The notes: generated by a model not told the origin, from the sequence alone. A DNA stretch of 64,000 nucleotides from an uncultured Bacteroidota bacterium (GCA_937861115.1 CALMBD010000303.1:1-64000), one strand, 5' to 3'. Shown: positions 37,853 through 47,125, numbered from the stretch's first letter. Numbers and translations: made by a program.

Positions 37853-39340
37853 CTATCGTTTATCTGTTTGTAAATCAAACAAATAGACCGCAGAGCCTGT
37901 CGTTTCAAAAGACTTCAACAGCACACCCCTCCCGGAGCAGTAATCCAGGATAAACGAAGCCTCGGCCTGGGTCTGAAACGGATTGAGGTGTGAGAACAGT
38001 ACCCAGGTCCGGCCCCGGAAGGGCGCTATGTCCGCTGCAAAGACTTCCGGATATCCATCATGCCTGCGGCCGAATACTGCGGGGTTGCCAAAAGCAACAC
38101 GACCCGTCTCCCGGTAATACCGAAAGGCCTCTGCCGCGCCGTGGTACACATACACCGCATCAACCGGCGCGACACTTTCATTCATGAACCGGATGCTTCT
38201 TTTGATTTCCTCCCGCTCCACCGGAAAATCACGCAGTATCTGGAACAGGTAGATCCCGGCAGGTAACAGGAACAGCAAAGGCGCCCGGCTGAGGCCGGTG
38301 ACATGAACCAGGGCGTCCTTTACTGTACCGAATCCGATCGAAATAGTCAGCACAAACAGGGGCAGTTGGTACAGGATCAGGCGATGATCGAAAGGATAGA
38401 CCCGGAAATATGCAATGACGGCATGCAGTAAAACGGGGAAGGTCAGCAGAAACAGTAATGCGTATTTTTTTGTGCGGACAAGGTGCGCCACTCCCGCCAC
38501 ATAAACCCCGATAAATGGTATGAACAGCCGATATTCCTCCGGAAAGGCCAGTATGCCGGTAAACAGCATGATGGTCTTTTTTAAACTCCATACCACAAAA
38601 TCCCGGCTAATCAGATTGCCCGGGGGAAATGCTTGCTGCCAGTAATTCATCATCTCCCCTCTGTGCGGGTGCCCGTCGATAAAGAGGACATAGCAGACTG
38701 TAAAACCGGCCAACCATATCGCAAATACAGGTATGACAGCATACCGGGCACGCACCGGCACGTGTTTGCCTGAAGACTCGCAAAGCAAATAAATGGCTGC
38801 GGTAAACAGGATCAAAACCCCGGCATGAGACAAAAAGAGGGACACCACGCCGAGCAGGCTCAAAACCGCCATGCGGTACCGGAAAGAAGAAAGCAGCGCA
38901 TGGTACACGGCCAGCAGAACCAGCACATCGGCCATGTACTGTTTTACTTCAGTGGCAAAATAGACGAACGAAGGGGATAAAACAAACAGTGCCAGCGCGA
39001 GCAGGCGCGTGGCGTCGTCCGGGATTATCTTCCGTGAAACGTTCCAAAACAGAACAATGGAAAGCAAGGCGCAGAGCACCGGAAATGCCCGGAGGCTCAT
39101 TTCGCCCGGACCGAAAAATTGCACGAAAAAGCGTTCGATCCAGAGGAACAGGATGGGCGCCACCTGGTTGTGGTCGAGCGGCAGGAGTAACGCCCGATAG
39201 TCTTTTTGAATGAGGTTTACGGCCAGCAGGGACTCATCGAGCCATAAACTCCGGTTATAGCCGTATTGTATCAGGATAAAAGTGCAGCCCAATGCGGCGA
39301 TACCTGCGGAAATAAAGGTATGTGTTGCATTGGGCTGCAT
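37853..39340 (-). CDS. ArnT/PMT-like (GT39-type) membrane glycosyltransferase
   Basis: The 495-residue protein has about eleven hydrophobic helices. Its first periplasmic loop has SLWLDESLL, the acidic Asp-Glu site seen in lipid-linked sugar transferases of the PMT/ArnT superfamily, followed by HNQVAPILFLWIERFF. Such enzymes take a sugar from a polyprenyl phosphate and place it on a protein or lipid outside the membrane. I choose ATG 39340 because an earlier in-frame start would overlap the preceding gene. It follows that gene after seven bases, so the two probably share a transcript. The acceptor could be a surface protein, but this is only a suggestion. Confidence 0.8.
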   Translation of the reverse strand: MQPNATHTFISAGIAALGCTFILIQYGYNRSLWLDESLLAVNLIQKDYRALLLPLDHNQVAPILFLWIERFFVQFFGPGEMSLRAFPVLCALLSIVLFWNVSRKIIPDDATRLLALALFVLSPSFVYFATEVKQYMADVLVLLAVYHALLSSFRYRMAVLSLLGVVSLFLSHAGVLILFTAAIYLLCESSGKHVPVRARYAVIPVFAIWLAGFTVCYVLFIDGHPHRGEMMNYWQQAFPPGNLISRDFVVWSLKKTIMLFTGILAFPEEYRLFIPFIGVYVAGVAHLVRTKKYALLFLLTFPVLLHAVIAYFRVYPFDHRLILYQLPLFVLTISIGFGTVKDALVHVTGLSRAPLLFLLPAGIYLFQILRDFPVEREEIKRSIRFMNESVAPVDAVYVYHGAAEAFRYYRETGRVAFGNPAVFGRRHDGYPEVFAADIAPFRGRTWVLFSHLNPFQTQAEASFILDYCSGRGVLLKSFETTGSAVYLFDLQTDKR

Positions 39341-39347
39341 GGTAGCG

Positions 39348-41756
39348 TTATTGTTTAACCAAACGGACGGGCGCGCTTTGCCGGCCTTCGTTGCGCAAAA
39401 CGACAATGTAAACGCCCTTTGTCCACGTCTCGCCGCAATTCAGCACACCGGTAGCCGTAGCCAGTTGCTGCGACATCACGGTTTGTCCCAACAGGTTGCG
39501 TACCTCCATCGAGAGGTTTTGAGCGCCCGGCCAATCATACCGGATGGCGAAGGACGTTGCTGAAGGATTAGGCATCACCATCATGGAAGCGGACGTGTAT
39601 ATGTCATTTACGCCGGAAACGAGTGCGCCGGGCACAACGCTGAAAATATCTACGCCGGCTTCTACAAAATGCCCTGGGTCGAGGTCGCTGGCAATAAACT
39701 GCACCCGGACGTCATCCGTGAGGTTGATGTAGTCTTTCATGCTGATATCTCCGGAAAAACGCCAGTTGCTTTGCGAAACGGTTTCCGTGAGCAGGGTTAC
39801 TGTTTCCGTGCCATTGAGTATCCGTACTTCGAGGTTGTCGTTGGGCGGAGTGCCCTGGCCGCCGCCATTGTAAAACCAGTACCAGAAACTCAGGGTGGCA
39901 TCCTGATATGCGGCAAGCCGCATGGGAGGGCTGGTCAGGGTGACAGAGCCATCGTCTACATCGTCACTTCCGGCAGAGCCGCCGCCGTTACCGGTTACAT
40001 AACATAGTTCGTTGTTGTCGGTCTGCACATCAAATCCCGGATTGACGGCATTGTTTTGGCTAAAGGTGCCCTCTGGTTTTCCACGCTCCCAAAGACCGGA
40101 GGAAGCAGTGGCCTCGGTTGACCAGCCCAGGTCGACTTCGAAATCATCGTAATACACCGGCTTAAGGTATATTTGGACCGGCGTGCCGGCCGTAACAGTG
40201 ACATTGCTGACGAGGTAGCCCCACTGGCTGACTTTTGCCTGATAAGTCCCGGAAGGTACACAACTCACATCAAACGAGCCATCCGGAGCCGACTGGATGG
40301 TATAGGTGTCATTCACACTGGTCAGTACGATATTTGCATTCCCGACAGGTGTGGAGGAGCCTTCCTCCAGGAGCGTACCGCTGAGGTCACCGGCGTTTTC
40401 GGCTTCCAGTGTAACGGTGATCTGCGTCACTTCTGCTGTTGCCAGGGTTACATCGACGGTTTTGCTGTAAAAACCCGGCTTGCTGATGGTGACCGTGAAG
40501 TTACCCGGCTGAGTCTGGCCGGTTTTGAACGTGCCGTCAAGTTTTGTCTTGGTATTGATCCAGGGATCGCTGCTGTTCACCTCGATGGTAGCGCCGAACA
40601 TGGGCTGGCCGTTGCAGCCGTTGGTCACGCTTCCTTCCAGGTAGCATGCGCGGGTATAGGTAGGGGTCAGCACAAACAGTTTGCCTATGCCGCCGGTTTC
40701 GTTGGGGATATTGGAGGCAACGATCGTTCCCGAAGGCAGGAATGGATACACCCCCCAGCAACCGTCGAAGTTAGCCCCCGTGCCCGGCCAGGTGTCGTAC
40801 CAGCCTGTGATGACCATGTTGTCGGGACGATGCGCATCGGCGATGACCACACCGTCGGAGTACCAGGAGGTAATGGCCCAATCGTTGAGCACGTGGGTAT
40901 TGTGACCAATAGATTTGGTGCCATCGTTGGTGGAAACGCGGTCCAGTTCCCGGATATCTTCCGGATCGCTGATATCGTAGCAGGTGACAAACGACGGCGC
41001 GTTTTCATTCTCATCGGTGGTCAGGATGTGCTTGTGGTCGTCGAGCAGCCAGGAGTTGTGGGTGAATTTCCCGGGTGTTTGGACCGTGCCGAGCAACTGC
41101 GGATTCGCCTTGTCGGTCATATTCACAATGGCTAACTGACCTGCATAAAGGTTGCAGGCATACAGCGTATCGTTTTCGGCATAACCGTCGTGAATGTAAC
41201 CCAGGGCATCGTATTTACCCACATAGGTCGGATTGTAGGGGTCGGCATTCAGGTCGAACACTTTGGCGCCACCGGCGTACAGGCCGCCGCCATAGAGGTA
41301 CATAAACCCTTTCTTGGTATCGATGTGCAGCGCGTGGACGGCATTGAGTTTAGTGCCCGGCTCCGGAAACTGGCCCTCGCCAGTGTAAAAGTGGTAGGTG
41401 AGGTTTGGGCTTGGCAATGCGCTGAGGTCGACGATTTGTACGCCCTGGCCGCCTTCGGATGTCACATACGCATAGTGACCGTAGGTTTTGATTTCTTTCC
41501 ACAGGTTGTCGGGACCGGGCAACTGGACGATGTTCACCGGGTTGTCGGGATTGGTCACATCCACGATCACCAGCCCTTTGGAGGCGCCTACCAGGGCATA
41601 TTCCTTGCCATTTTGGGCGTAACCGTAAATATTGGCCAGGGTTTGGCCGGGGTACTGTAAGGAAGAGCGGATATCGAGATTGAAGTTTTGGGCAAAAGCC
41701 GGCGATGTGGTCAGCACAAGCATCGACCACAGCAGGTATTGCAATGCGTTTTTCAT
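39348..41756 (-). CDS. Secreted choice-of-anchor B protein with T9SS type A sorting domain
   Basis: The 802-residue protein has a signal peptide (MKNALQYLLWSMLVLTTSPAFA), then LVIVD-type repeats forming a beta-propeller (GLVIVDVTNPDNP, GVQIVDLSALP) that define the choice-of-anchor B family. Two carboxypeptidase-regulatory-like domains follow near residues 380-535 (LEGSVTNGCNGQPMFGATIEV), then a galactose-binding-like domain, and finally a type A T9SS tail from PNPSATSFAI to SAPVRLVKQ. It should be exported by T9SS and attached to the surface or released. No catalytic residues are apparent. The gene is preceded by a TACATTTG element and followed at once by the glycosyltransferase gene. Confidence 0.9.
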   Translation of the reverse strand: MKNALQYLLWSMLVLTTSPAFAQNFNLDIRSSLQYPGQTLANIYGYAQNGKEYALVGASKGLVIVDVTNPDNPVNIVQLPGPDNLWKEIKTYGHYAYVTSEGGQGVQIVDLSALPSPNLTYHFYTGEGQFPEPGTKLNAVHALHIDTKKGFMYLYGGGLYAGGAKVFDLNADPYNPTYVGKYDALGYIHDGYAENDTLYACNLYAGQLAIVNMTDKANPQLLGTVQTPGKFTHNSWLLDDHKHILTTDENENAPSFVTCYDISDPEDIRELDRVSTNDGTKSIGHNTHVLNDWAITSWYSDGVVIADAHRPDNMVITGWYDTWPGTGANFDGCWGVYPFLPSGTIVASNIPNETGGIGKLFVLTPTYTRACYLEGSVTNGCNGQPMFGATIEVNSSDPWINTKTKLDGTFKTGQTQPGNFTVTISKPGFYSKTVDVTLATAEVTQITVTLEAENAGDLSGTLLEEGSSTPVGNANIVLTSVNDTYTIQSAPDGSFDVSCVPSGTYQAKVSQWGYLVSNVTVTAGTPVQIYLKPVYYDDFEVDLGWSTEATASSGLWERGKPEGTFSQNNAVNPGFDVQTDNNELCYVTGNGGGSAGSDDVDDGSVTLTSPPMRLAAYQDATLSFWYWFYNGGGQGTPPNDNLEVRILNGTETVTLLTETVSQSNWRFSGDISMKDYINLTDDVRVQFIASDLDPGHFVEAGVDIFSVVPGALVSGVNDIYTSASMMVMPNPSATSFAIRYDWPGAQNLSMEVRNLLGQTVMSQQLATATGVLNCGETWTKGVYIVVLRNEGRQSAPVRLVKQ

Positions 41757-41832
41757 TGAAAACAGGTTGAAAAATTAAAACAATAACACAGTAGGTGTTT
41801 TTCCGCCGGGTGAGCCGGTCGCAAAACGGCAG

Positions 41833-41840
41833 CAAATGTA
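41833..41840 (-). promoter_or_regulatory. Bacteroidota -7 promoter element for the choice-of-anchor B gene
   Basis: TACATTTG on the minus strand, followed by CTGCC, matches TAnnTTTG. It lies 76 bases before the ATG at 41756, leaving a medium-length leader. Confidence 0.45.
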
Positions 41841-41926
41841 TAACCCGCCACCGGCCTTTGAGTCACCCGTCAGCCATATTCATGGGCAGGAGTCGGCTAT
41901 TCTGCGACAAATGCCTATTCTGGGGT

Positions 41927-42838
41927 CTAATCTTCCTCGTCCATGACGACAGGGGTGCTGCGCACCCCGTTGCTTTTGTTGGCATGATAGGCGAACAGGC
42001 AGGCTGTCCAGAAGGAATAGAGGGAATACACCAGGGCGGGTTTGACCATATCCTGGTTGCCGAGGAGGTTGTTGGCGATCAAAAAAGCGAGGGTCGTATT
42101 TTGTACGCCGCTTTCCATGGCAGCCGTGATGCGCGAAGCATGGGGCAGCGCCATATATTTCATAAAAAAGTAGCCGAAAAACAGGCAACTCGCATTTTGG
42201 ATCAGGGCAACCGGGGTGATGACCAGAAAATCGCTCCATTTCAGGCCTGCACCGCCGTGGCTTTCCCCGGCAAACATCTTGATGGCGAATACCATAGCCA
42301 GCAAGACCAGCATCACGTATTTGGACGGCTTGCTGATCGTATTGGCAAACAGTGGAAACCGTTGTCGTACAAACAGGCCGATCGAGGCCGGAATGATCGT
42401 GATAAAAAATATCTGGCTTACCGTTTCCCAAAAGGGGAGATGCAACTCCGTTTCCTTGCCGAGAAATACCCGGAGACCGATGTTTACCACGATGGGGATG
42501 GAAAACAGGGTAAGAAAACTGTTCACGGCAGTCAGCGACAGCGATAAGGCTACATTGCCGCGCCACAGATAGGTCAGGAACCCGGAGGTTGCGCCGCCGG
42601 GACTTGCCGACAAGATAATAAACCCCACTTTTAGTACTGCGGGTATCGGCATCAGCAGGCTGATCGCAAATGCAATAATGGGCAGCCCGATCATCTGGGC
42701 ACTCAAAGCGGTAAAAAACGCCCGGGGGTGCCTGAAAATATGAATAAAGTCGGTGATCGTCAGCGATAAGCCAACACCAAACATCACCAGCCCTAATACT
42801 GAACTGACGGCAAGGTCTACAACTGCAGTGGGAGCCAA
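41927..42838 (-). CDS. Bile acid:sodium symporter (BASS) family transporter
   Basis: The 303-residue protein has about nine or ten membrane helices and the family motifs MFGVGLSLTITDF in the first helix pair and SASPGGATSGFLTYLWRGNVALS with the discontinuous helix that forms the sodium site. BASS proteins move organic anions, pantoate or similar metabolites with sodium; the substrate here cannot be told. The frame begins with TTG at 42838, since a stop codon lies just upstream with no ATG before residue 19. A TAAGTTTG promoter element 21 bases upstream supports this start. Confidence 0.88.
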   Translation of the reverse strand: MAPTAVVDLAVSSVLGLVMFGVGLSLTITDFIHIFRHPRAFFTALSAQMIGLPIIAFAISLLMPIPAVLKVGFIILSASPGGATSGFLTYLWRGNVALSLSLTAVNSFLTLFSIPIVVNIGLRVFLGKETELHLPFWETVSQIFFITIIPASIGLFVRQRFPLFANTISKPSKYVMLVLLAMVFAIKMFAGESHGGAGLKWSDFLVITPVALIQNASCLFFGYFFMKYMALPHASRITAAMESGVQNTTLAFLIANNLLGNQDMVKPALVYSLYSFWTACLFAYHANKSNGVRSTPVVMDEED

Positions 42839-42859
42839 AGGGGAACAGTTTTACGGCCG

Positions 42860-42867
42860 CAAACTTA
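42860..42867 (-). promoter_or_regulatory. Bacteroidota -7 promoter element for the BASS transporter
   Basis: TAAGTTTG on the minus strand matches TAnnTTTG and ends 21 bases before the TTG start at 42838. Confidence 0.4.
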
Positions 42868-42947
42868 CAGGAAAACTCCACATAGCACTACGTCGCCACA
42901 CACTATTAACGGCGCGATATCTTTTTCCACCCGATATTTGCAGGGTT

Positions 42948-43724
42948 ATGAAGATAACTGCTTTCTATATCGCCGAAGAATTAAGCCTCAAGGGCATCAA
43001 GGCCGCCTATGCCGGCGCCTTGCTACAGGAAACGCCTTCCGAACTTTTTTACCGCCTCGATGAGGACCGGTACATGTACGCGTTCGATTACGGCGCCGTG
43101 GTATTTGCCAACCTGGATGACACGGATATCAGCAAAAACCTGGCGCTGCTGCTCCCGCTTTCCGGACACCTGCTGCCGGAAAAAATCCGGGAAGACCTGG
43201 AGATCGTGCACCGCCCGGAAGCGCAAATTGACTTTGGGTTCGACGCACTGGTGGTGCCGGTCCTGAGTGTCGATGTGATCAAAATCGCCATGCTTAATGC
43301 CGCCCATTCGGTCGCCATGGATTTTTATTCCTATCGCGCCGATGAACTGTTGTCGGAAATCCGTCGCTTTACCGATCAGATGGAAACCGACGGCTCGATC
43401 CGGATCAGCCGGAAAAACATGCTGCGGTTCATCGGGCGCACCCTGAACAGCAAAAACAGGGTCGTACAGAACCTGTTCATCTTTGATGCGCCCGACCTCA
43501 CGTGGGAAGACGAATACCTCGACCGCATCCATCGGGGACTTTCCCGAACGTTTGAAATACCCACCCGTTTCAAGGAGGTCGAGTACACCTTCAAGGTCGT
43601 GGAAGACAACCTCAGCGTGTTTCGCGAACTCTACCTCCACCGCGAAAGCAGTAAACTGGAGTGGATCATTATCATCCTGATCTGTATCGAGGTATTCGAT
43701 CTTATCCTCAGCAAGATTATTTGA
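42948..43724 (+). CDS. RMD1/YagE family (DUF155) protein with C-terminal membrane helix
   Basis: The 258-residue protein matches the RMD1/DUF155 family: an N-terminal alpha/beta part with LFYRLDEDRYMYAFDYGAVVFAN, a helical core with NAAHSVAMDFYSY and a SRKNMLRFIGRTLNSKNRVVQNLFIFDAPDLTWED block, and one C-terminal membrane helix (WIIIILICIEVFDLIL). In yeast, relatives act at mitochondria and microtubules; the bacterial function is not known. I start at ATG 42948 because the open frame upstream overlaps the divergent BASS gene. It is convergent with the BtuG-like gene, 15 bases away. Confidence 0.87.
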   Translation: MKITAFYIAEELSLKGIKAAYAGALLQETPSELFYRLDEDRYMYAFDYGAVVFANLDDTDISKNLALLLPLSGHLLPEKIREDLEIVHRPEAQIDFGFDALVVPVLSVDVIKIAMLNAAHSVAMDFYSYRADELLSEIRRFTDQMETDGSIRISRKNMLRFIGRTLNSKNRVVQNLFIFDAPDLTWEDEYLDRIHRGLSRTFEIPTRFKEVEYTFKVVEDNLSVFRELYLHRESSKLEWIIIILICIEVFDLILSKII

Positions 43725-43739
43725 AATCCCGCTACGGTT

Positions 43740-44777
43740 CTATTCCACAATGATGATCTCGCCCGGTCCGACACCGACGGGGAAGGACCCCTGCACGACT
43801 CCTGCCGTATTGTAAATGAACACTTCGCCCTGACCGACGAAGTTATTGGGGTCTGCACAGTACAGTTCGCCGGTCGTCGGGTGGCAGGCAAGCCCGTAGG
43901 CGTCCTGTGCAAATAACTGGGTGACCGTAAACTGGTTAGCGGACCATACTTTCCCTTCGGCGATGAAATACAACTGGTTGCCCGAAGGGCTGCTGCACAG
44001 GTCGTCGGCAAATGCCGGCACAGTGAAGCCGGCGCCGGCCGGATCAAATTTGTCCAGAAAACCGCCTGCGCTCGGGTCGTCGAACGGACCTTTGCACAAC
44101 ACCCAGGGGTTGGCGCCGGTAAAGTTGGCGCTGGCAAAACAACAGGGATTCAGCCCTCCCACCGTAATACGCGCGTCTTCGGTTTCCGTGCTCAGGTTAA
44201 TGACAGAAACGGTGGAATCGACCCCGAATCCGCCGCCGTTGGCGACAAGCAGGGTATTCGCATCTTTCAGGAACATTTTCTCGGGCCCTGTACCGGTTGG
44301 AATAACCTTTACGACCTCGTTGGTATTCAGGTTAATCTTGGCGATACTGCCGTCGAGACCGTCTTTGCCCCACTGGCTGACATAGGCGAAATTATTGTCG
44401 ATGGGCATAAAATACCTGGGACCGATCAGTCCTCCAATCGTATCGACATACCGGAACGTCATCTGATCGACGACCACAACCAGGTTGATCCCGTTGACAC
44501 AGATGTAGCCTTTGCCGTTGTGAAAAGTGAGCGACTGGACAAATTTACCCAGCGCACCGTTGTTTTCCCGCCCGAAAACGTCCTGTACGGTGACGTCGGT
44601 ATCCGGGTTGTGCCAGGTGATGGTTCCGCTGCCGGAAGTGCCTTCGTTTACGACAAAAATGCCCTTGGAGTAGTCGTAAACCGGCAAGGTGTTATCATCG
44701 CCGCCAAGATTGCAGGCGCTAGTTGCCAGTATGGTTGCAGCAAAAAACAGGAATTGATAGAGATGGCTAACCTTCAT
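43740..44777 (-). CDS. BtuG-like beta-propeller lipoprotein (DUF5074/YncE-like), cobalamin-riboswitch controlled
   Basis: The 345-residue protein is a lipoprotein (lipid Cys22 in TSAC) followed by a YncE/DUF5074-like seven-bladed beta-propeller: GIFVVNEG, a SIAKINLNTNEVVKVIPTGTGPEKM blade, SVINLSTETE, GQGEVFIYN. This fold is that of BtuG, the surface B12-binding lipoprotein that works with BtuB in Bacteroides. A complete cobalamin riboswitch lies directly upstream, 144 bases from the ATG, which ties the gene to B12. In this window no BtuB receptor or BtuFCD transporter is next to it, so it stands alone. Assignment as BtuG-like is inferred from fold, lipidation and riboswitch; cobalamin binding is not shown. 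It lies convergent to the DUF155 gene. Confidence 0.82.
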   Translation of the reverse strand: MKVSHLYQFLFFAATILATSACNLGGDDNTLPVYDYSKGIFVVNEGTSGSGTITWHNPDTDVTVQDVFGRENNGALGKFVQSLTFHNGKGYICVNGINLVVVVDQMTFRYVDTIGGLIGPRYFMPIDNNFAYVSQWGKDGLDGSIAKINLNTNEVVKVIPTGTGPEKMFLKDANTLLVANGGGFGVDSTVSVINLSTETEDARITVGGLNPCCFASANFTGANPWVLCKGPFDDPSAGGFLDKFDPAGAGFTVPAFADDLCSSPSGNQLYFIAEGKVWSANQFTVTQLFAQDAYGLACHPTTGELYCADPNNFVGQGEVFIYNTAGVVQGSFPVGVGPGEIIIVE

Positions 44778-44921
44778 TTTTGAATGTTTAAGTTATTGAT
44801 AACGAACGGAAAGCGGGAAAGGAGGTCGATGACAACACCAATAGATTCCGCCAATGCAGGCAGGACGGAACCAGAATAGTCGCCATATAACCCGGCCTTC
44901 ACCCGAAGCCCGATCAATGCG

Positions 44922-45093
44922 TTGGTTAGTGGCAGGTCTTCTGGCTCGTTTCGACGAGGAGCACCTTCCCGGTTTCCCAGTGGTGTTGCGGCTCTTCGCT
45001 TTGAATGAAACTTACAGCAGCGGGGACTGCCCCGGATTTTCACCGGTGTTCCCTTTTAATCGGAATAAGGCGAATGATCGCCTACCGAACCAA
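44922..45093 (-). promoter_or_regulatory. Cobalamin (adenosylcobalamin) riboswitch
   Basis: Read on the minus strand, the segment carries the diagnostic conserved blocks in order: GGGAACACCGGTGAAAATCC, GGGGCAGTCCCCGCTGCTGT with AAG, CCACTGGGAAACCGGGAAGG, and the B12 box GAGCCAGAAGACCTGCC. A closing stem forms between TTGGTT (45093-45088) and AACCAA (44927-44922). The order, spacing and total length of about 170 bases fit the class. The 144 bases that follow up to the ATG at 44777 hold the expression platform, with a GGCTTC/GAAGGCC hairpin just after the B12 box. It should repress the BtuG-like gene when cobalamin is plentiful. Confidence 0.95.
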
Positions 45094-45135
45094 AACCGGG
45101 ATAAAAGTATGACGGGTTTTAAGATTTCGGAGAAT

Positions 45136-45693
45136 TCAACCCTTTGAAATTGTCGCCTGGACCTGAATAACATGCCGTTGCAAGTGCAGGACCATGTATT
45201 CCAGGAGGTCGCCCAGCATAAACTGAAACCCGGGCCACCGGAAATGCGGTACCCTCGTTTTATTCAGGTTGACTTGCCGCGCCTGCTGGATGCACCGCAA
45301 CAACATTTCACAATTGATCAGAAAGGCTTTGAACTCAAAAGGCCGGATGCTCAGTCGCGCGGGGTCCATCCGCTTTGGACTCTTTCGGCGTTTTTTACTT
45401 GTGTTCTCAGGGCGAACGGCGTTTATGGCCATGCGTCCGAGCCAGGTTTGCCTGCGCTCGTCGGCAGGCTCCCAACTTCTTGCCTTGGATTTATGGATGG
45501 CTCGTTCGATCTGCGGTAGAAAGTAGTCCGAAAACGCATTGAGGTGGGCAAAACATTCCAGCGCGTTCCAGCGCCCCGGCCCCGGATGCAGGAGAAGCGC
45601 TTCTTCGGGAAGTGCGGAAAATTGCGAGCGGGACTGCTCCATGAGTTGTCGTAAGTCGGATTCGAGGCGGTCAAGCAGGGCGGTCTGCGTCAT
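45136..45693 (-). CDS. DinB-like four-helix protein
   Basis: The 185-residue protein looks like the DinB/YfiT superfamily, four-helix bundles that often bind a divalent metal through three His. Visible features are WNALECFAHLNAFSDYF near the second helix and the closing LEYMVLHLQRHVIQVQ, each with His residues at family positions. A Lys/Arg-rich loop (SKKRRKSPKR) lies in the middle. Relatives include thiol-dependent transferases, including bacillithiol S-transferases, so a link to bshC in this genome is possible but is inference. It lies upstream of the riboswitch on the same strand; a TACCTTTG element precedes it. Confidence 0.8.
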   Translation of the reverse strand: MTQTALLDRLESDLRQLMEQSRSQFSALPEEALLLHPGPGRWNALECFAHLNAFSDYFLPQIERAIHKSKARSWEPADERRQTWLGRMAINAVRPENTSKKRRKSPKRMDPARLSIRPFEFKAFLINCEMLLRCIQQARQVNLNKTRVPHFRWPGFQFMLGDLLEYMVLHLQRHVIQVQATISKG

Positions 45694-45721
45694 CTATTTC
45701 GTGCATTTTGAACGGCGGCCG

Positions 45722-45729
45722 CAAAGGTA
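45722..45729 (-). promoter_or_regulatory. Bacteroidota -7 promoter element for the DinB-like gene
   Basis: TACCTTTG followed by CGGCC on the minus strand matches TAnnTTTG and lies 28 bases before the ATG at 45693. Confidence 0.5.
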
Positions 45730-45811
45730 AAAGATAATTTGTCATTGTTGGGTATTGCTGCATTGTTGCCATCCCAACAATCCCGAATTTTCCCGACATT
45801 TGCGCCCTCGT

Positions 45812-47125
45812 ATGAAAGCAAGATCATTTCGCAAAGACAAGATAAACGTCATCACGCTCGGCTGTTCCAAAAATCTGGTAGACAGCGAGAACCTCATCAC
45901 GCAATTGCGCGGCAACGATTTTGAGGTGACGCACGAAAACCCGGAACTGGATGCAAATGTGGTCATCATCAATACCTGTGGCTTTATCGATGTAGCCAAG
46001 CAGGAAAGTATCGATACGATAGTGGAATACGCAGGCATCAAACAGGCCGGCGGTATTGATAAACTCTATGTTACCGGGTGCCTGTCGCAGCGCTATAAAG
46101 ACGATCTGGAGCAGGCCATTCCCGAAGTAGACGCCTTTTTCGGCACGCTGGAAATGCCGGCACTGCTGTCGCGCCTTGAGGCGGATTACAAATACGAACT
46201 GCTCGGCGAACGCCAGATCACGACATTGCCGCATTACGCCTACCTCAAAATATCGGAAGGCTGCAACCGCACCTGTTCCTTCTGCGCTATCCCGCTCATG
46301 CGTGGCAAACACATCAGCCGCCCGGTGGAAGAACTGGCGCTGGAGGCCGGAAATCTGGCAAAAAGAGGCGTGAAAGAGTTGTTGTTAATAGCCCAGGAGC
46401 TCACCTATTATGGCCTGGACCTGTACAAAACCCGCGAATTGCCCCGCCTGCTCCACGCGCTTGCCGATGTGGAAGGCATCGAATGGATCAGGCTGCACTA
46501 TGCCTATCCGAGCAAGTTCCCGCTCGACATCCTCGACGCGATGGCGGAGCGAAAAGAGATCTGCAATTACCTCGATATCCCCCTGCAACACGCTTCCGAC
46601 CATGTGCTCGACCTGATGCGCAGGCAGATCACCCGTTCCGAAACGGAAGACCTGCTCGCCAGGATCAGGGAAAAAGTGCCCGGTATTGCCCTGCGTACCA
46701 CATTCCTGGTGGGTCACCCCGGCGAAACGGAGGAAGATTTCGAGCAATTGCTTGATTTTGTCCGCCGGCAGGAATTCGAACGTGTGGGCGTTTTCCAGTA
46801 TTCCCACGAAGAAAATACCCGTGCGCACGAACTCCCCGACGACATTCCGGCTGAAGTGAAAGCCGAACGCGCCAACCGCCTGATGGAACTGCAGCAGGAC
46901 ATTTCGTACCGCAAAAACGAAGCGAAAATCGGCCAGGTGTTCCAAACACTATTCGACCGGAAAGAAGGCAAGTATTTTATCGGGCGCACGGAGGCCGATT
47001 CGCCCGAGGTAGACAATGAAGTGCTGGTGCCCGCCAAAAACAACTACGTACGGCTCGGCGATTTTGCGCAGGTGCGCATCACAGGCGCGGAAGAATTCGA
47101 CCTGTACGGCGAAGTGGTCCAATGA
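45812..47125 (+). CDS. rimO: Ribosomal protein S12 methylthiotransferase RimO
   Basis: The 437-residue radical-SAM enzyme adds a methylthio group to an Asp residue of ribosomal protein S12. The N-terminal domain has INVITLGCSKNLVDSE and INTCGFIDVAKQESI with the cluster Cys residues, the radical-SAM motif is CNRTCSFCAIP, and a TRAM domain closes the protein. The wording LGCSKN and ISEGCNRTCSFCAIPLMRG separates RimO from MiaB. I use ATG 45812; the open frame begins 57 bases earlier and would add residues that do not fit the family. Its stop is immediately followed by the stop of the convergent DUF2007 gene. Confidence 0.97.
   Translation: MKARSFRKDKINVITLGCSKNLVDSENLITQLRGNDFEVTHENPELDANVVIINTCGFIDVAKQESIDTIVEYAGIKQAGGIDKLYVTGCLSQRYKDDLEQAIPEVDAFFGTLEMPALLSRLEADYKYELLGERQITTLPHYAYLKISEGCNRTCSFCAIPLMRGKHISRPVEELALEAGNLAKRGVKELLLIAQELTYYGLDLYKTRELPRLLHALADVEGIEWIRLHYAYPSKFPLDILDAMAERKEICNYLDIPLQHASDHVLDLMRRQITRSETEDLLARIREKVPGIALRTTFLVGHPGETEEDFEQLLDFVRRQEFERVGVFQYSHEENTRAHELPDDIPAEVKAERANRLMELQQDISYRKNEAKIGQVFQTLFDRKEGKYFIGRTEADSPEVDNEVLVPAKNNYVRLGDFAQVRITGAEEFDLYGEVVQ

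Noticed and set aside
41880..42881. 333-codon minus-strand frame over the BASS gene
   Set aside because: It shares the strand but not the frame of the transporter. The frame 41927-42838 shows the conserved BASS motifs, this one does not.
44774..45043. 89-codon minus-strand frame
   Set aside because: It overlaps the cobalamin riboswitch and its translation has no protein-like character.
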